64,000 nt of DNA from Halalkalibacter urbisdiaboli (lineage in GTDB: Bacteria; Bacillota; Bacilli; Bacillales; Bacillaceae_D): assembly GCF_002156385.1 (NCBI RefSeq), contig NZ_MVJM01000003.1:37410-101409 (forward strand), in the 5' to 3' direction. Of the stretch, positions 19,913-28,277 are shown in pieces. Position 1 is the stretch's first letter. Every line of letters starts with the position of its first letter. The position numbers and the translations under genes were made by a program. The notes under the pieces are model-generated. The model worked only from the letters and a program-made list of their open reading frames with translations. It had not been told where the DNA came from and did not search any database.

Positions 19913-21154
19913 ATGGCGACGAACATTACGATGCCTCAACTTGGAGAAAGTGTAACCGAGGGAACAATTAGTAAATGGCTAGTGAAGCCAGGTGACAAAG
20001 TGAATAAATATGACCCACTTGCTGAGGTTATGACAGATAAGGTGAATGCAGATGTGCCTTCATCCTATACTGGAACAATTAAAGAGCTTCTTGTGGCCGA
20101 GGATGAAACGGTAGCAGTAGGAACCGTTATTTGTACAATTGAGGCGGAGGAAGTACCGAAAGAACTTAAGGCTGAACCAGTAAATCAGCAGAAAACGGAA
20201 TCAGTCTTGACAACTTCGGATGATTCACAAAAAAACCGCTACTCTCCTGCGGTGTTGAAATTAGCACAAGAGCACGATATCTCTCTTGAGAACGTGAAAG
20301 GAACAGGCAAGGGCGGAAGAATTACTCGGAAAGACATTCAGAATATCATTGAGCATGGTCCAGAGACAAACAATGAGGAACCAACGATTCCTGAAGTGAA
20401 AATTGATTTTAAAAAACAACCAGTTCCTGTACCAACACTTAGTACGGACGTAGAGGTACCTGTTACAGGAGTACGCAAAGCCATTGCCGAAAATATGGTC
20501 CGTAGTAAGCATGAGGCGCCGCATGCATGGATGATGGTTGAAGTAGATGTGACAAACCTAGTGAATTATCGCCAACGAGTAAAGGAAAGCTTTAAGGAAC
20601 AAGAGGGGATGAATTTAACCTTCTTACCATTTTTCATTAAAGCAACGGTTGAAGCTTTAAAGGAATATCCACAAGTTAATTCAATGTGGGGAGGAAATAA
20701 AATTATTCAAAAGAAGGATATCAACGTTTCTGTCGCTGTGGCAGCAGAGGATGCATTGTTTGTTCCGGTGATTAAGCAGGCCGATGAAAAGACGATAAAA
20801 GGTCTTGCGCGAGAAGTGCAAAATTTAGCAAACAAAGCTCGTACGGGTCAGTTAACATTGGCTGATACTGAAGGTGGAACGTTTACGATAAATAATACAG
20901 GTTCCTTTGGTTCAATTCTCTCAACACCGATTATTAATCAGCCCCAAGCGGCGATTTTATCGATTGAATCAATTGTGAAAAAGCCGGTAGTTATCGAGAG
21001 TGAAGTCGGTGACGTGATTGCGATTCGAAGTATGGTGAATTTATGCTTGTCTCTAGATCACCGAATTCTTGACGGATTAATCTGCGGACGCTTCCTTGCC
21101 CGAGTGAAGGAAAAATTAGAAAACATGAACGAAAAAACAATTTCAATTTATTAA
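19913..21154 (+). CDS. bkdB: Branched-chain 2-oxo acid dehydrogenase E2 (lipoyl acyltransferase)
   Basis: E2 forms the core and transfers the acyl group to CoA. The lipoyl domain (1-78) has the modified Lys43 in TDKVNADVP; the E3/E1-binding domain lies around 105-142 (YSPAVLKLAQEHDI, GKGGRITRKDI); the catalytic domain occupies about 180-413 with SLDHRILDG near the end. The 413-residue length is normal. It closes the operon before a hairpin terminator. Confidence 0.95.
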   Translation: MATNITMPQLGESVTEGTISKWLVKPGDKVNKYDPLAEVMTDKVNADVPSSYTGTIKELLVAEDETVAVGTVICTIEAEEVPKELKAEPVNQQKTESVLTTSDDSQKNRYSPAVLKLAQEHDISLENVKGTGKGGRITRKDIQNIIEHGPETNNEEPTIPEVKIDFKKQPVPVPTLSTDVEVPVTGVRKAIAENMVRSKHEAPHAWMMVEVDVTNLVNYRQRVKESFKEQEGMNLTFLPFFIKATVEALKEYPQVNSMWGGNKIIQKKDINVSVAVAAEDALFVPVIKQADEKTIKGLAREVQNLANKARTGQLTLADTEGGTFTINNTGSFGSILSTPIINQPQAAILSIESIVKKPVVIESEVGDVIAIRSMVNLCLSLDHRILDGLICGRFLARVKEKLENMNEKTISIY

Positions 21155-21178
21155 TAATAAAAAATAGTTTAATTTATG

Positions 21179-21219
21179 AGGGCACTGAAAAAGGGAAACT
21201 CACCCTTTTTCAGTGCCCT
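21179..21219. repeat. Dispersed hairpin (CACTGAAAAAGG family) serving as bkd terminator
   Basis: AGGGCACTGAAAAAGGG pairs perfectly with CCCTTTTTCAGTGCCCT around a short loop, 25 bases after bkdB. It is the best-preserved copy of the family seen at 13,053 and 30,464. Confidence 0.75.
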
Positions 21220-21351
21220 CTATTTTACTTAGTTGAAGTCTGCGGATTGTCTTAAGTAGTTTCTCCCATTTTTAGAACATTTCCTTGAACATACATGTTT
21301 TTCTAGTTAGTGGTTACGCTATGGTTACTATCAAGAAAGGGTGACCATTTT

Positions 21352-21834
21352 ATGAAACGATTTCATCAGCTGTTTTTACTATCGCAAGCTGCTTTTGTTG
21401 TTTGTATGCTCTCCATTTCACTAATGCAGCCTGTCTTTGCAGAGGATGAGCAAAGCAAGGAACCGAGCCAAGAGCATTGTCAGCATAATAAGGAAATGTT
21501 CAAAAAGATGCAAGTTCACATGGATTTTTACCATGAGTTGCTTGCCGAAAAATATGCACCAAATCACACAGAGGAATGGCATGAGATTCGCAAAGAACGG
21601 GATTTACTTAGAAAAAAAATAAATGAAGCAAAAAAACGCGGCGAGCTTGTTAATGAGCACAAAAACGAAGACTTTAAGGCTTTTTTTGAAAAGCATAAAC
21701 AGCTACAAGTTGATTTTAGAGATGCCGTTGAAAAACGTGATGATGAAAAGATTAAACAACTTCTACCTCAGTTATTTGAACAGCATCGGCAAATGAACGA
21801 AATGTTAAAAAAGAAATTAGAGGGAGTAAATTAA
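21352..21834 (+). CDS. Secreted charged helical protein of unknown function
   Basis: I do not recognise this 160-residue protein. It has a signal peptide (MKRFHQ then a hydrophobic stretch, cleavage probable after VFA30) and then an extremely charged, helix-forming body rich in Lys, Glu and His with a single Cys shortly after the cleavage site (SQEHCQHN). The start at 21352 is chosen over 21310 because of GGGTGA upstream and the signal-peptide start. It is monocistronic, ending before a hairpin terminator, and precedes the zinc lipoprotein gene. Confidence 0.7.
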   Translation: MKRFHQLFLLSQAAFVVCMLSISLMQPVFAEDEQSKEPSQEHCQHNKEMFKKMQVHMDFYHELLAEKYAPNHTEEWHEIRKERDLLRKKINEAKKRGELVNEHKNEDFKAFFEKHKQLQVDFRDAVEKRDDEKIKQLLPQLFEQHRQMNEMLKKKLEGVN

Positions 21835-21921
21835 ACTCGCTCTAATGTTACAATCGTTCATTTCGAGGAGCAAAGCCAATGCTTTAGCATGTTTCAAAAA
21901 AATGGCAATATAGTTAAGAAG

Positions 21922-21948
21922 GTGTTAGTGAAATGCTAACACTTTTTT
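21922..21948 (+). terminator. Terminator after the secreted protein gene
   Basis: GTGTTAG and CTAACAC with a 7-base loop, followed by six T. Confidence 0.75.
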
Positions 21949-21982
21949 CTATGTATCGGAGTCACAGAATTGGGCAATCTCG

Positions 21983-22043
21983 TTTACAAATCGTAGACAT
22001 TACGATATAATTCAAAACGAGACAAAACGTAATTATTACGAAA
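21983..22043 (+). promoter_or_regulatory. Promoter with two Zur-box-like operators
   Basis: TTTACA (21983-21988), 17 bases, TATAAT (22006-22011) form the promoter. Between the two elements lies TCGTAGACATTACGA (21991-22005), matching 13 of 15 positions of the Bacillus Zur box TCGTAATNATTACGA. A second copy, with a perfect CGTAAT-T-ATTACG core, lies at 22027-22041, just before the ribosome site. Zur bound with zinc would block both transcription initiation and the start region of the message. Confidence 0.8.
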
Positions 22044-22053
22044 GGGGAACGTT

Positions 22054-23172
22054 ATGAAATTGAAAGAGAGTTTATTTGCAATGATGCTCGTTCTTTCATC
22101 TTTTCTTGTGGCTTGTGGAGGCGAAGGAGAAAAAACGACAGATGAAGAGGTTACGGCTGACATCGAGGAAGATATCGTTGAAAGTACGGAATCATTAAAT
22201 TTATTTACAACTATTTATCCATTAGAGGATTTTGCTAACAAAATTGGCGGTGAATTCGTTCATGTAACGAATTTAGTACCAATTGGGGCAGATGCTCATA
22301 CATTTGAGCCAACGGCAAAGCAAATGATTGAGGTCGTTGAAGGAGATGCGTTTATTTATAACGGTGCAGGGTTAGAAGGATTTGTTGACGCAATTATTGA
22401 TACAGTTGAAGGGGAAAATCTTAAGATTGTGAAAGCGTCAGAGGGTATTGATCTAATTGATTTTGGTTCTGACGAGCATGATGAGCACGCTCATGAGGAA
22501 GAAGCTGCTCACGCTCATGAGGAAGAGGGACATGAGGAAGAAGCTGCTCACGCTCATGAGGAAGAAGGGCATGAGGATGAGCATGGTCACGAGCATGAGG
22601 AAGAAGCACACGAAGAGTCTGTTCATGAGGACGAGCAAGAGCATAACCATGATGAAGATCCACATGTTTGGCTTGATCCAGTACGCTCTATAAAGCTAGC
22701 TGAAAATATTAAAGATACGTTAGTTGAATTAATGCCTGAACAGGAAGCTTATTTTACAACAAATTTTGACCAAGTAAAGGCTGAACTTGAAGCAATAGAT
22801 GCAGAATTTAAAGAAATGAGTGAGGCTGCCAACAAAGATTCATTCCTTGTTTCTCATGCAGGGTATGGTTATTGGGAAGCGCGTTACGATGTTCACCAAA
22901 TCGGCATTGCTGGTCTCTCACCGACAAATGAACCGTCACAGCGTCAGCTTCAAGATATCATTCAATTAGCAAAAGAAAAGGAATTGAATCATATTTTATT
23001 TGAACAGAACATTACTCCTAAGGTTGCTGAAATTGTAAAAAATGAGGTAGAGGCAGAAGTGTTATACCTACATAACCTTGAAGCACTTAGTAAGGAAGAT
23101 GTAGAGAATGGTGAAGATTATTTTTCTTTAATGAAAAAGAATATTGAATCGCTACGTACAGCTTTACAATAA
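22054..23172 (+). CDS. znuA: Zinc ABC transporter substrate-binding lipoprotein (ZnuA/AdcA type)
   Basis: This lipoprotein captures Zn2+ for an ABC importer. The lipobox is LVAC with Cys21. The cluster A-1 binding-protein fold is shown by TIYPLEDFANKIGG, ADAHTFEPTAKQ, DPHVWLDP and SHAGYGYW, which contribute the zinc-ligating His residues. Residues about 143-205 are an expanded His/Glu/Asp-rich loop made partly of two 39-bp tandem DNA repeats (22504-22581), likely a zinc-collecting arm. The adjacent genes are not znuB/znuC, so the permease and ATPase must be elsewhere. The operators upstream point to Zur control. Confidence 0.9.
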   Translation: MKLKESLFAMMLVLSSFLVACGGEGEKTTDEEVTADIEEDIVESTESLNLFTTIYPLEDFANKIGGEFVHVTNLVPIGADAHTFEPTAKQMIEVVEGDAFIYNGAGLEGFVDAIIDTVEGENLKIVKASEGIDLIDFGSDEHDEHAHEEEAAHAHEEEGHEEEAAHAHEEEGHEDEHGHEHEEEAHEESVHEDEQEHNHDEDPHVWLDPVRSIKLAENIKDTLVELMPEQEAYFTTNFDQVKAELEAIDAEFKEMSEAANKDSFLVSHAGYGYWEARYDVHQIGIAGLSPTNEPSQRQLQDIIQLAKEKELNHILFEQNITPKVAEIVKNEVEAEVLYLHNLEALSKEDVENGEDYFSLMKKNIESLRTALQ

Positions 23173-23178
23173 GAATAC

Positions 23179-23232
23179 AATAGGGGTGTCATAAGGGGGG
23201 GAAGTTGCCTGAATGATGCCCCTATTATTTGT
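23179..23232 (+). terminator. Probable terminator after znuA
   Basis: AATAGGGGTGTCAT and ATGATGCCCCTATT pair around a loop containing a G-rich run; the T tract is weak. Confidence 0.55.
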
Positions 23233-23329
23233 TGTTGCTATACATAAACGTAAGCAATTTTATTTGGTTTATTTTTAAGAAAAGGTTACAATAGTAGTAA
23301 GAATTTCATGGTAGGAGGCGTTATCATCT

Positions 23330-23758
23330 ATGCAATTTAACTTTTTTATGAATGATGTCGTAGAAATCGCTCGTAAGGAAATGGTTGAAGCCGGTTATCA
23401 AGAACTTACAACCCCTGAAGACGTTGACCAGGTTTTGAATGAGGAAGGTACGACACTTGTTATGATAAACTCAGTTTGTGGCTGTGCTGGTGGGATTGCT
23501 CGTCCAGCTGCAGCTTATATGAAGAACTACGATAAAAAACCAGATCGTTTTGTTACTGTATTTGCAGGACAGGACAAGGAAGCGACGGCAAAAGCACGTA
23601 GCTATTTTACTGGATATGCGCCATCTTCCCCTTCGTTCGCGTTGTTAAAAGATGGGGAAATTTTAACGATGGTTGAACGCCACGAAATTGAAGGACATGA
23701 ACCAATTCAAGTTGTTCAAAAGCTCGAGAAGGCTTTTGATGAGTATTGTGGTGCATAA
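23330..23758 (+). CDS. brxB: Bacilliredoxin BrxB (YqiW family)
   Basis: BrxB removes bacillithiol from S-bacillithiolated proteins after oxidative stress. The 142 residues contain the diagnostic CGC active site in [13 protein letters not shown] near residue 54 and a thioredoxin-like fold. The ATG follows GGAGG. It also sits near bkd in B. subtilis. A hairpin terminator follows. Confidence 0.93.
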   Translation: MQFNFFMNDVVEIARKEMVEAGYQELTTPEDVDQVLNEEGTTLVMINSVCGCAGGIARPAAAYMKNYDKKPDRFVTVFAGQDKEATAKARSYFTGYAPSSPSFALLKDGEILTMVERHEIEGHEPIQVVQKLEKAFDEYCGA

Positions 23759-23765
23759 AGGCATG

Positions 23766-23816
23766 ACAAAAGGATTGATCCAAATCGTTGATATCGATTG
23801 GAGCAATCCTTTTTTA
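23766..23816 (+). terminator. Terminator after brxB
   Basis: AAAGGATTGATCCAAATCG and CGATTGGAGCAATCCTTT form a long imperfect stem followed by TTTTT. Confidence 0.8.
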
Positions 23817-23916
23817 ATAGGATTAGAAAGAGTCGTTTAGTATTTGAGCACAAACTCGTCTCTCTAGAAAAAATATGCTATAATAATCCAGATATTGATA
23901 AAGGAGTGGGCAATTC

Positions 23917-24279
23917 ATGCAACCATTGTACGAACAGATTCAAGTGTATTTAAATATGGATGAGGAAATTTCATTTAAAGAGTTTAGTGACTATTATAAA
24001 AAAGTGATTGACGAGCTAGCACAATCTAATGAAGGTTATGATGAAGAGACCGTTTGGAAAGCTTTATTTATCGTTGAAAATGTTATGTCTAACGCAGAGG
24101 GCCGTGCAAAAGAAAAAAAGGGAAGCGAATCAAAGAAATATACAAAGATGGCACAACGTTTACAGCTTTGGGCAAAAAACTTAGCAGCACGTCTTGGTGC
24201 GGCTGGCTATACAGAGGACGATATTAATGAAAGATTTAATGTAATGTTTGAAGAAGGTACATCCGCAAAGCAAGCATAA
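23917..24279 (+). CDS. Conserved small acidic helical protein of unknown function
   Basis: The 120-residue product is soluble, helical and charged, with no signal peptide or metal motif. It starts at an ATG preceded by AAAGGAG. I recognise no domain. Codon use looks like the neighbouring core genes, and it lies between brxB and tRNA-Arg, so it is probably a genuine chromosomal gene. Confidence 0.65.
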   Translation: MQPLYEQIQVYLNMDEEISFKEFSDYYKKVIDELAQSNEGYDEETVWKALFIVENVMSNAEGRAKEKKGSESKKYTKMAQRLQLWAKNLAARLGAAGYTEDDINERFNVMFEEGTSAKQA

Positions 24280-24305
24280 TAAATGGAAGGGAGGGGAGTA
24301 AAACC

Positions 24306-24334
24306 TTGACATCTCTTCCCTTTTGTTATATATT
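24306..24334 (+). promoter_or_regulatory. Promoter of tRNA-Arg
   Basis: TTGACA, 17 bases, TATATT, ending 23 bases before the tRNA. The identical arrangement precedes tRNA-Val at 33,218. Confidence 0.8.
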
Positions 24335-24357
24335 AGATTATGTCGCTCATAAGGAAT

Positions 24358-24432
24358 GCGCCTATGGTGAAAGGGATATCATTCAAGATTCCGGTTCTTG
24401 CGTTGTAGGTTCGAGTCCTACTAGGCGCGCCA
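24358..24432 (+). tRNA. tRNA-Arg (anticodon CCG)
   Basis: The acceptor GCGCCTA pairs with TAGGCGC, followed by G and an encoded CCA. The D arm is GTGA/TCAT, the anticodon arm is CAAGA-TTCCGGT-TCTTG giving anticodon CCG, and the T arm is GTAGG-TTCGAGT-CCTAC. All four stems fold, with one G-U in the D stem. Confidence 0.92.
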
Positions 24433-24449
24433 ATTATACATACTACTAT

Positions 24450-24490
24450 AAACCTCGATTATTTAATTCGAGGTTTATTTTTTTTTTAGA
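24450..24490 (+). terminator. Terminator after tRNA-Arg
   Basis: ATAAACCTCGA and TCGAGGTTTAT form a stem followed by a long T run. The remaining bases up to 24,789 hold no gene or element I can support. Confidence 0.85.
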
Positions 24491-24789
24491 GATTACTAGT
24501 TTAACTGCTATTTGGATATTTCTAAGCTTCATATTCTGAAGCTCTCATTTATGCAGGGGGCTCTGCACTAAAGTCGCAATGGCTAATACTCGTCATTCGC
24601 CCATTATGGGAACTCACTCTTAGCTGAGCGCTCATTATTGCTGTTATAATATCATTACAGGTAATACAACCTACTTACAGATGTTTTCATCGCCAATCCA
24701 TTGATAAATAGAATGATAGGTTTTTAAAATCAGGATAGAGGGTATAAATAAAAGGATAAAGCAATTATAAATATAAAGGATGATTAGAA

Positions 24790-25896
24790 TTGCGTTTACT
24801 GAAAAGGAGAAGGGGTATGGTAGTCGGATTTATCTTTATTAGTCTTATTGCTTTGACAGCATACTATATTTTTTTTTCGAAAAATAACGTGAAGGAAACT
24901 ACATGGGAAGCTCATGAGTCACCAGAGGAAGCAGGCTTTTCTTCCGAAAGGTTAGCAAAGGCCAGGAGCTATTATGAGGCCTTAAATTCTACAGCCTTTA
25001 TGGTCATTTATGATGGAAAGGTCCTCGTTTCATGGGGGGACGTTTCAAAAAATACGAATGCTCATTCAGTACGCAAAAGCTTTCTCAGTGCATTATATGG
25101 AATTCATATGAAAGGGGAGCAATTGCATCTTAATGATACATTAGAAACATTAGAAATAGATGATTCTCCGCCATTGACATACCTTGAAAAACAAGCAACG
25201 ATACGTCACTTGTTAACCTCAACTTCAGGGGTATATCATGAGGCTGGAGAAGAATCATGGAGAATGAGGAGAAATCGACCAGGTAGAGAAACACATGAGG
25301 CTGGAAGTCATTTCTATTATAATAATTGGGACTTTAATGTGTTAGGAACCATTTTCAATAAGCAAACAAATTTAGATTTGTTTAAAGAATTTAAAGAAGC
25401 GATTGCGGATCCAATTGGTATGGAGGATTTCACGTTATTGAATACGACTTATAAAGAAGAACCACAGTTTTCAATTCATCCCTCATATTTATTTCAAATG
25501 TCAGCTAGAGATATGGCTCGATTTGGACAGCTTTATCTGCAGGAAGGAGCATGGGCTGGTCAGCAGCTCATCCCAAAAGACTGGATAAAGCTAAGCACAA
25601 CAGCGCAAGCAAAGGTACCAAATAACGCTATTTATTCCTACGGGTATATGTGGTGGGTCGCAACTGAGTCTCCATTTTCAGAACTTGGACTTTACTCTGC
25701 GATAGGCCGATATGGTCAATCCATTGATATCATTCCTGAAAAAAACATGGTGTTTGTTCATCGAGTCGATTCGAACCCAAGAACATTTCGATTATTAAAT
25801 CGAAGTGTGAATCAAGAGCAACGATTGCGACTTCTTGAGCTTATTTTAGAGGCACAATTGACGAAGGAAGAATTAATGGAGGATGAACGAAGCTAA
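24790..25896 (+). CDS. Membrane-anchored serine hydrolase of the beta-lactamase/class C family
   Basis: The 368-residue protein has an N-terminal signal anchor (about 10-30) after a basic MRLLKRRRG, then a penicillin-binding/class C beta-lactamase fold outside the membrane. The nucleophile motif S-x-x-K is S93-VR-K96 and the Tyr-x-Asn motif is Y177-N-N179. Such proteins act as D-Ala peptidases or esterases; the substrate here is unknown. The TTG start has AAAGGA nine bases upstream; ATG 24817 after AGGAG is an equally good alternative and would shorten the basic N-terminus. Monocistronic. Confidence 0.82.
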   Translation: MRLLKRRRGMVVGFIFISLIALTAYYIFFSKNNVKETTWEAHESPEEAGFSSERLAKARSYYEALNSTAFMVIYDGKVLVSWGDVSKNTNAHSVRKSFLSALYGIHMKGEQLHLNDTLETLEIDDSPPLTYLEKQATIRHLLTSTSGVYHEAGEESWRMRRNRPGRETHEAGSHFYYNNWDFNVLGTIFNKQTNLDLFKEFKEAIADPIGMEDFTLLNTTYKEEPQFSIHPSYLFQMSARDMARFGQLYLQEGAWAGQQLIPKDWIKLSTTAQAKVPNNAIYSYGYMWWVATESPFSELGLYSAIGRYGQSIDIIPEKNMVFVHRVDSNPRTFRLLNRSVNQEQRLRLLELILEAQLTKEELMEDERS

Positions 25897-25910
25897 TAAG
25901 CATTCAAAGA

Positions 25911-25952
25911 GGCTGTGCCCAAAGGTTGTTTTTTAACCTTTTGGGCACAGCC
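25911..25952. terminator. Bidirectional hairpin terminator
   Basis: GGCTGTGCCCAAAGGTT and AACCTTTTGGGCACAGCC form a near-perfect 17-bp stem between two convergent genes. Confidence 0.8.
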
Positions 25953-26043
25953 TTCATGATGAGTGGGGTTCTCATCGTAAGACATGTAGCGGACGAAGCT
26001 ATTGCTGTGCACGCTTTAATGCTTTTGATACAACCCCTTTCGT

Positions 26044-27150
26044 TTATCCAGTGTGAGAGGAGTATGATTGTATCGCTTTCTGCGTTTTCCTAGTCGATGG
26101 CTGCTGATAGCCAATTCCAACTTTTCCTATTAAATAAGCAGCGTATTTCCATCTCGATACATACTGGATTGTGTAAATCGAGCACATCGTACTCCCGGCA
26201 AAGAGTAGAAAGATATAGGAATAACCAAGATTGATTGACATGAACTGAAAAGCAAAGTCAAAGACAGCTTGATAGAACATATGAAGCAAGTAGATGCCGA
26301 ATGAGTATTGACTAATAAATACAATGGATTGTGGGATAGTCTGCATCTTATTGGCAATGTAAAATAAGAAAAAGCCGACTGTCATTGTGTGAAACAGCAT
26401 ATCAATGCGCTTCGAGCTGTGAATAGCTAACCAATCAGAGTGATAAAAGAAAAGCAGGAGCGCACTCGTTAAGAGAGGGCCGGCTAGAACAAGGCCTTTC
26501 CATTTTTCTAATTGAACCATAAAGCGTTCGTAATACGTCCCGCAGTAATAGCCTAAAGTAAAATAGAACAGCCAACCGAGAAACGGAACCCAATAAAACC
26601 GCTCCCAAATATAATCAGCGTATGGCACTGCCCAAGGAGTTGTGAAATTGAAAAACGCTAAATACGAAGCGTTGATAATAAATGAACTAATAAGCACAAC
26701 GGCTGGATTAAATCTAGGTAAAACTTTGTGTAATAACAAATACAAAACAAAGAATTGAAAAATAATTAGCACGAAATAACCGTGATAATCTCCGATAACC
26801 GAATTTAATAAAAATTTCAATCCCCAATCTTTAAAGGAACTGGCGTATGGAATAGAATAAAAGAACGCCATAAATAAAAATGGGAGAAAAAGATACAAGA
26901 TCCGGTTTTTCAAAAACGTATGCGGAAGTGGTCGATGTCGATACGAATAGCCTAAGATAAACATAGAGATAAAAATGAATAAGGGTGTTGCAAAATAGAG
27001 AAGGACGTGAATGGAATCAAAGAATACCCCTGTTAGTCCTTCTTTCGTTATTGATGTTAATCCAAGTCCAATCGCATGTAAGAGTACAATGCTAAGACAT
27101 GCGATTCCTCGTAAGAAAAATAACTCCTTACACTTTGTTGTTTGTGTCAT
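26044..27150 (-). CDS. Acyltransferase family 3 membrane protein
   Basis: The 368-residue protein has about ten hydrophobic segments and the opening FFLRGIACLSIVLLHAIG, whose R and H match the catalytic region of acyltransferase-3 proteins, which O-acylate polysaccharides, lipids or peptidoglycan. I start at ATG 27150, which overlaps the TGA of the upstream PAP2 gene (ATGA), implying coupled translation. The acceptor is unknown; the partner suggests a membrane-lipid or teichoic-acid substrate. Confidence 0.85.
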   Translation of the reverse strand: MTQTTKCKELFFLRGIACLSIVLLHAIGLGLTSITKEGLTGVFFDSIHVLLYFATPLFIFISMFILGYSYRHRPLPHTFLKNRILYLFLPFLFMAFFYSIPYASSFKDWGLKFLLNSVIGDYHGYFVLIIFQFFVLYLLLHKVLPRFNPAVVLISSFIINASYLAFFNFTTPWAVPYADYIWERFYWVPFLGWLFYFTLGYYCGTYYERFMVQLEKWKGLVLAGPLLTSALLLFFYHSDWLAIHSSKRIDMLFHTMTVGFFLFYIANKMQTIPQSIVFISQYSFGIYLLHMFYQAVFDFAFQFMSINLGYSYIFLLFAGSTMCSIYTIQYVSRWKYAAYLIGKVGIGYQQPSTRKTQKAIQSYSSHTG

Positions 27151-28136
27151 TTTTGATCCCACCAAAAATGTGACGTATCAAACGGATGCTGTTTTACATG
27201 GTATTTATCAAGAGGATTAACAAACGCATAGACATTCTCTTCAAACGAATTCCATTTATCCTTCCAGTTAATAAGGATTAGTTTATCAGCTACCTTTAAC
27301 GTTAAGTAACCGAAAAGGACGCCGCCAAAAACGTCGATAACCCAGTGAATGCCTAAATAAACAGTTGAGATAATAATCCCGACATTTAAAATTGTAAAGA
27401 AGTGTCTTACCGGCTTAGCTGTTTCTCTTAGAGCAAGAAGAATCGTTACAGCTGCAATCGACGTGTGCATGCTCGGGAATACATGATTCAAACTTGGAAT
27501 AACTGGTGCCGTTTCGGTGCGATAACCTACGATTGGGTCAGTAAAAGCAGTTCCAAACCATTGATTCTGGATCCACCAAACTTGGTGACCATCAACCCAA
27601 AAATGAAAGGGCAGGATAAATAAATACTGTAAGAAATGTCCTGCAAGCATTGCAACCAAAATCTTTTTGGGCTGCCCAGTTAATAAATAGTAGACACATA
27701 ACGCAAGCAAGCATAGGACAAATCCATGAATGTAAATATAAACAAAGAAGCGATCCAATAATGGTGTTGAAAATTGACGCAACCACATTCCATCATTATA
27801 GGGAATGGCTGAAAGGATAGGATCGATTCGAAGCTTCCATCCAAAAAGCCCACCTGGATTCGTTATCTCCCATAATAACTGCCAATAATGAATGGCGAAG
27901 GTCGATAAGTTAGCGACTAAAAAAATCGCAATGTAAAGCAGTGATTTTTTAATTAAAGCTGTATCTAGGTGAAAATACTTACTCGAAAGTAAAATCGGGT
28001 AGAGGAGCAAAAGGAAAAACTGGACCCTTTCCCATTGACTTGGAATTACGAAAAGCAAGGCTGTAATCGCCACAAGAGAATATATTGAAAGCTTTGTTGC
28101 CTTTTCACTTTGTGTTAGTTCAAGAGATTGTTGCAT
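27147..28136 (-). CDS. PAP2-superfamily membrane phosphatase/phosphotransferase
   Basis: The 329-residue protein has about six membrane segments and the PAP2 catalytic motifs HVFPSMHTS and GIHWVIDVFGG. The first motif K-x6-RP is not clear, as in the inositol-phosphotransferase-like subgroup, whose C-terminal extension it also resembles. The start at ATG 28136 has AGGTGAT six bases upstream. It is the first gene of a two-gene operon with the acyltransferase. The substrate, likely a lipid phosphate or CDP-alcohol head group, is inferred. Confidence 0.8.
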   Translation of the reverse strand: MQQSLELTQSEKATKLSIYSLVAITALLFVIPSQWERVQFFLLLLYPILLSSKYFHLDTALIKKSLLYIAIFLVANLSTFAIHYWQLLWEITNPGGLFGWKLRIDPILSAIPYNDGMWLRQFSTPLLDRFFVYIYIHGFVLCLLALCVYYLLTGQPKKILVAMLAGHFLQYLFILPFHFWVDGHQVWWIQNQWFGTAFTDPIVGYRTETAPVIPSLNHVFPSMHTSIAAVTILLALRETAKPVRHFFTILNVGIIISTVYLGIHWVIDVFGGVLFGYLTLKVADKLILINWKDKWNSFEENVYAFVNPLDKYHVKQHPFDTSHFWWDQK

Positions 28137-28236
28137 ATCAATCACCTAAAGTTTTGTCTTTTTAAGATTGACTTCATTGTATCCAATAATTATGATGAAT
28201 TTTTGATCTAATTATTAAAAATTTATTAAATATATT

Positions 28237-28270
28237 AAAAGACTATTGCAGCGCAATAGCCTTTTATTTA
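28237..28270 (-). terminator. Terminator of the two-component operon
   Basis: Read on the minus strand, GGCTATTGC and GCAATAG form a stem with a 3-base loop followed by TTTTAATA, just after the kinase stop. Confidence 0.7.
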
Positions 28271-28277
28271 TATTTTC

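Noticed and set aside
22421..22693. Several ORFs across the His-rich part of znuA
   Set aside because: They arise from the repetitive codons of the real gene in other frames.
24306..24539. 77-codon ORF over tRNA-Arg
   Set aside because: It runs through the tRNA and its terminator, and its TTG is the -35 element of the tRNA promoter.
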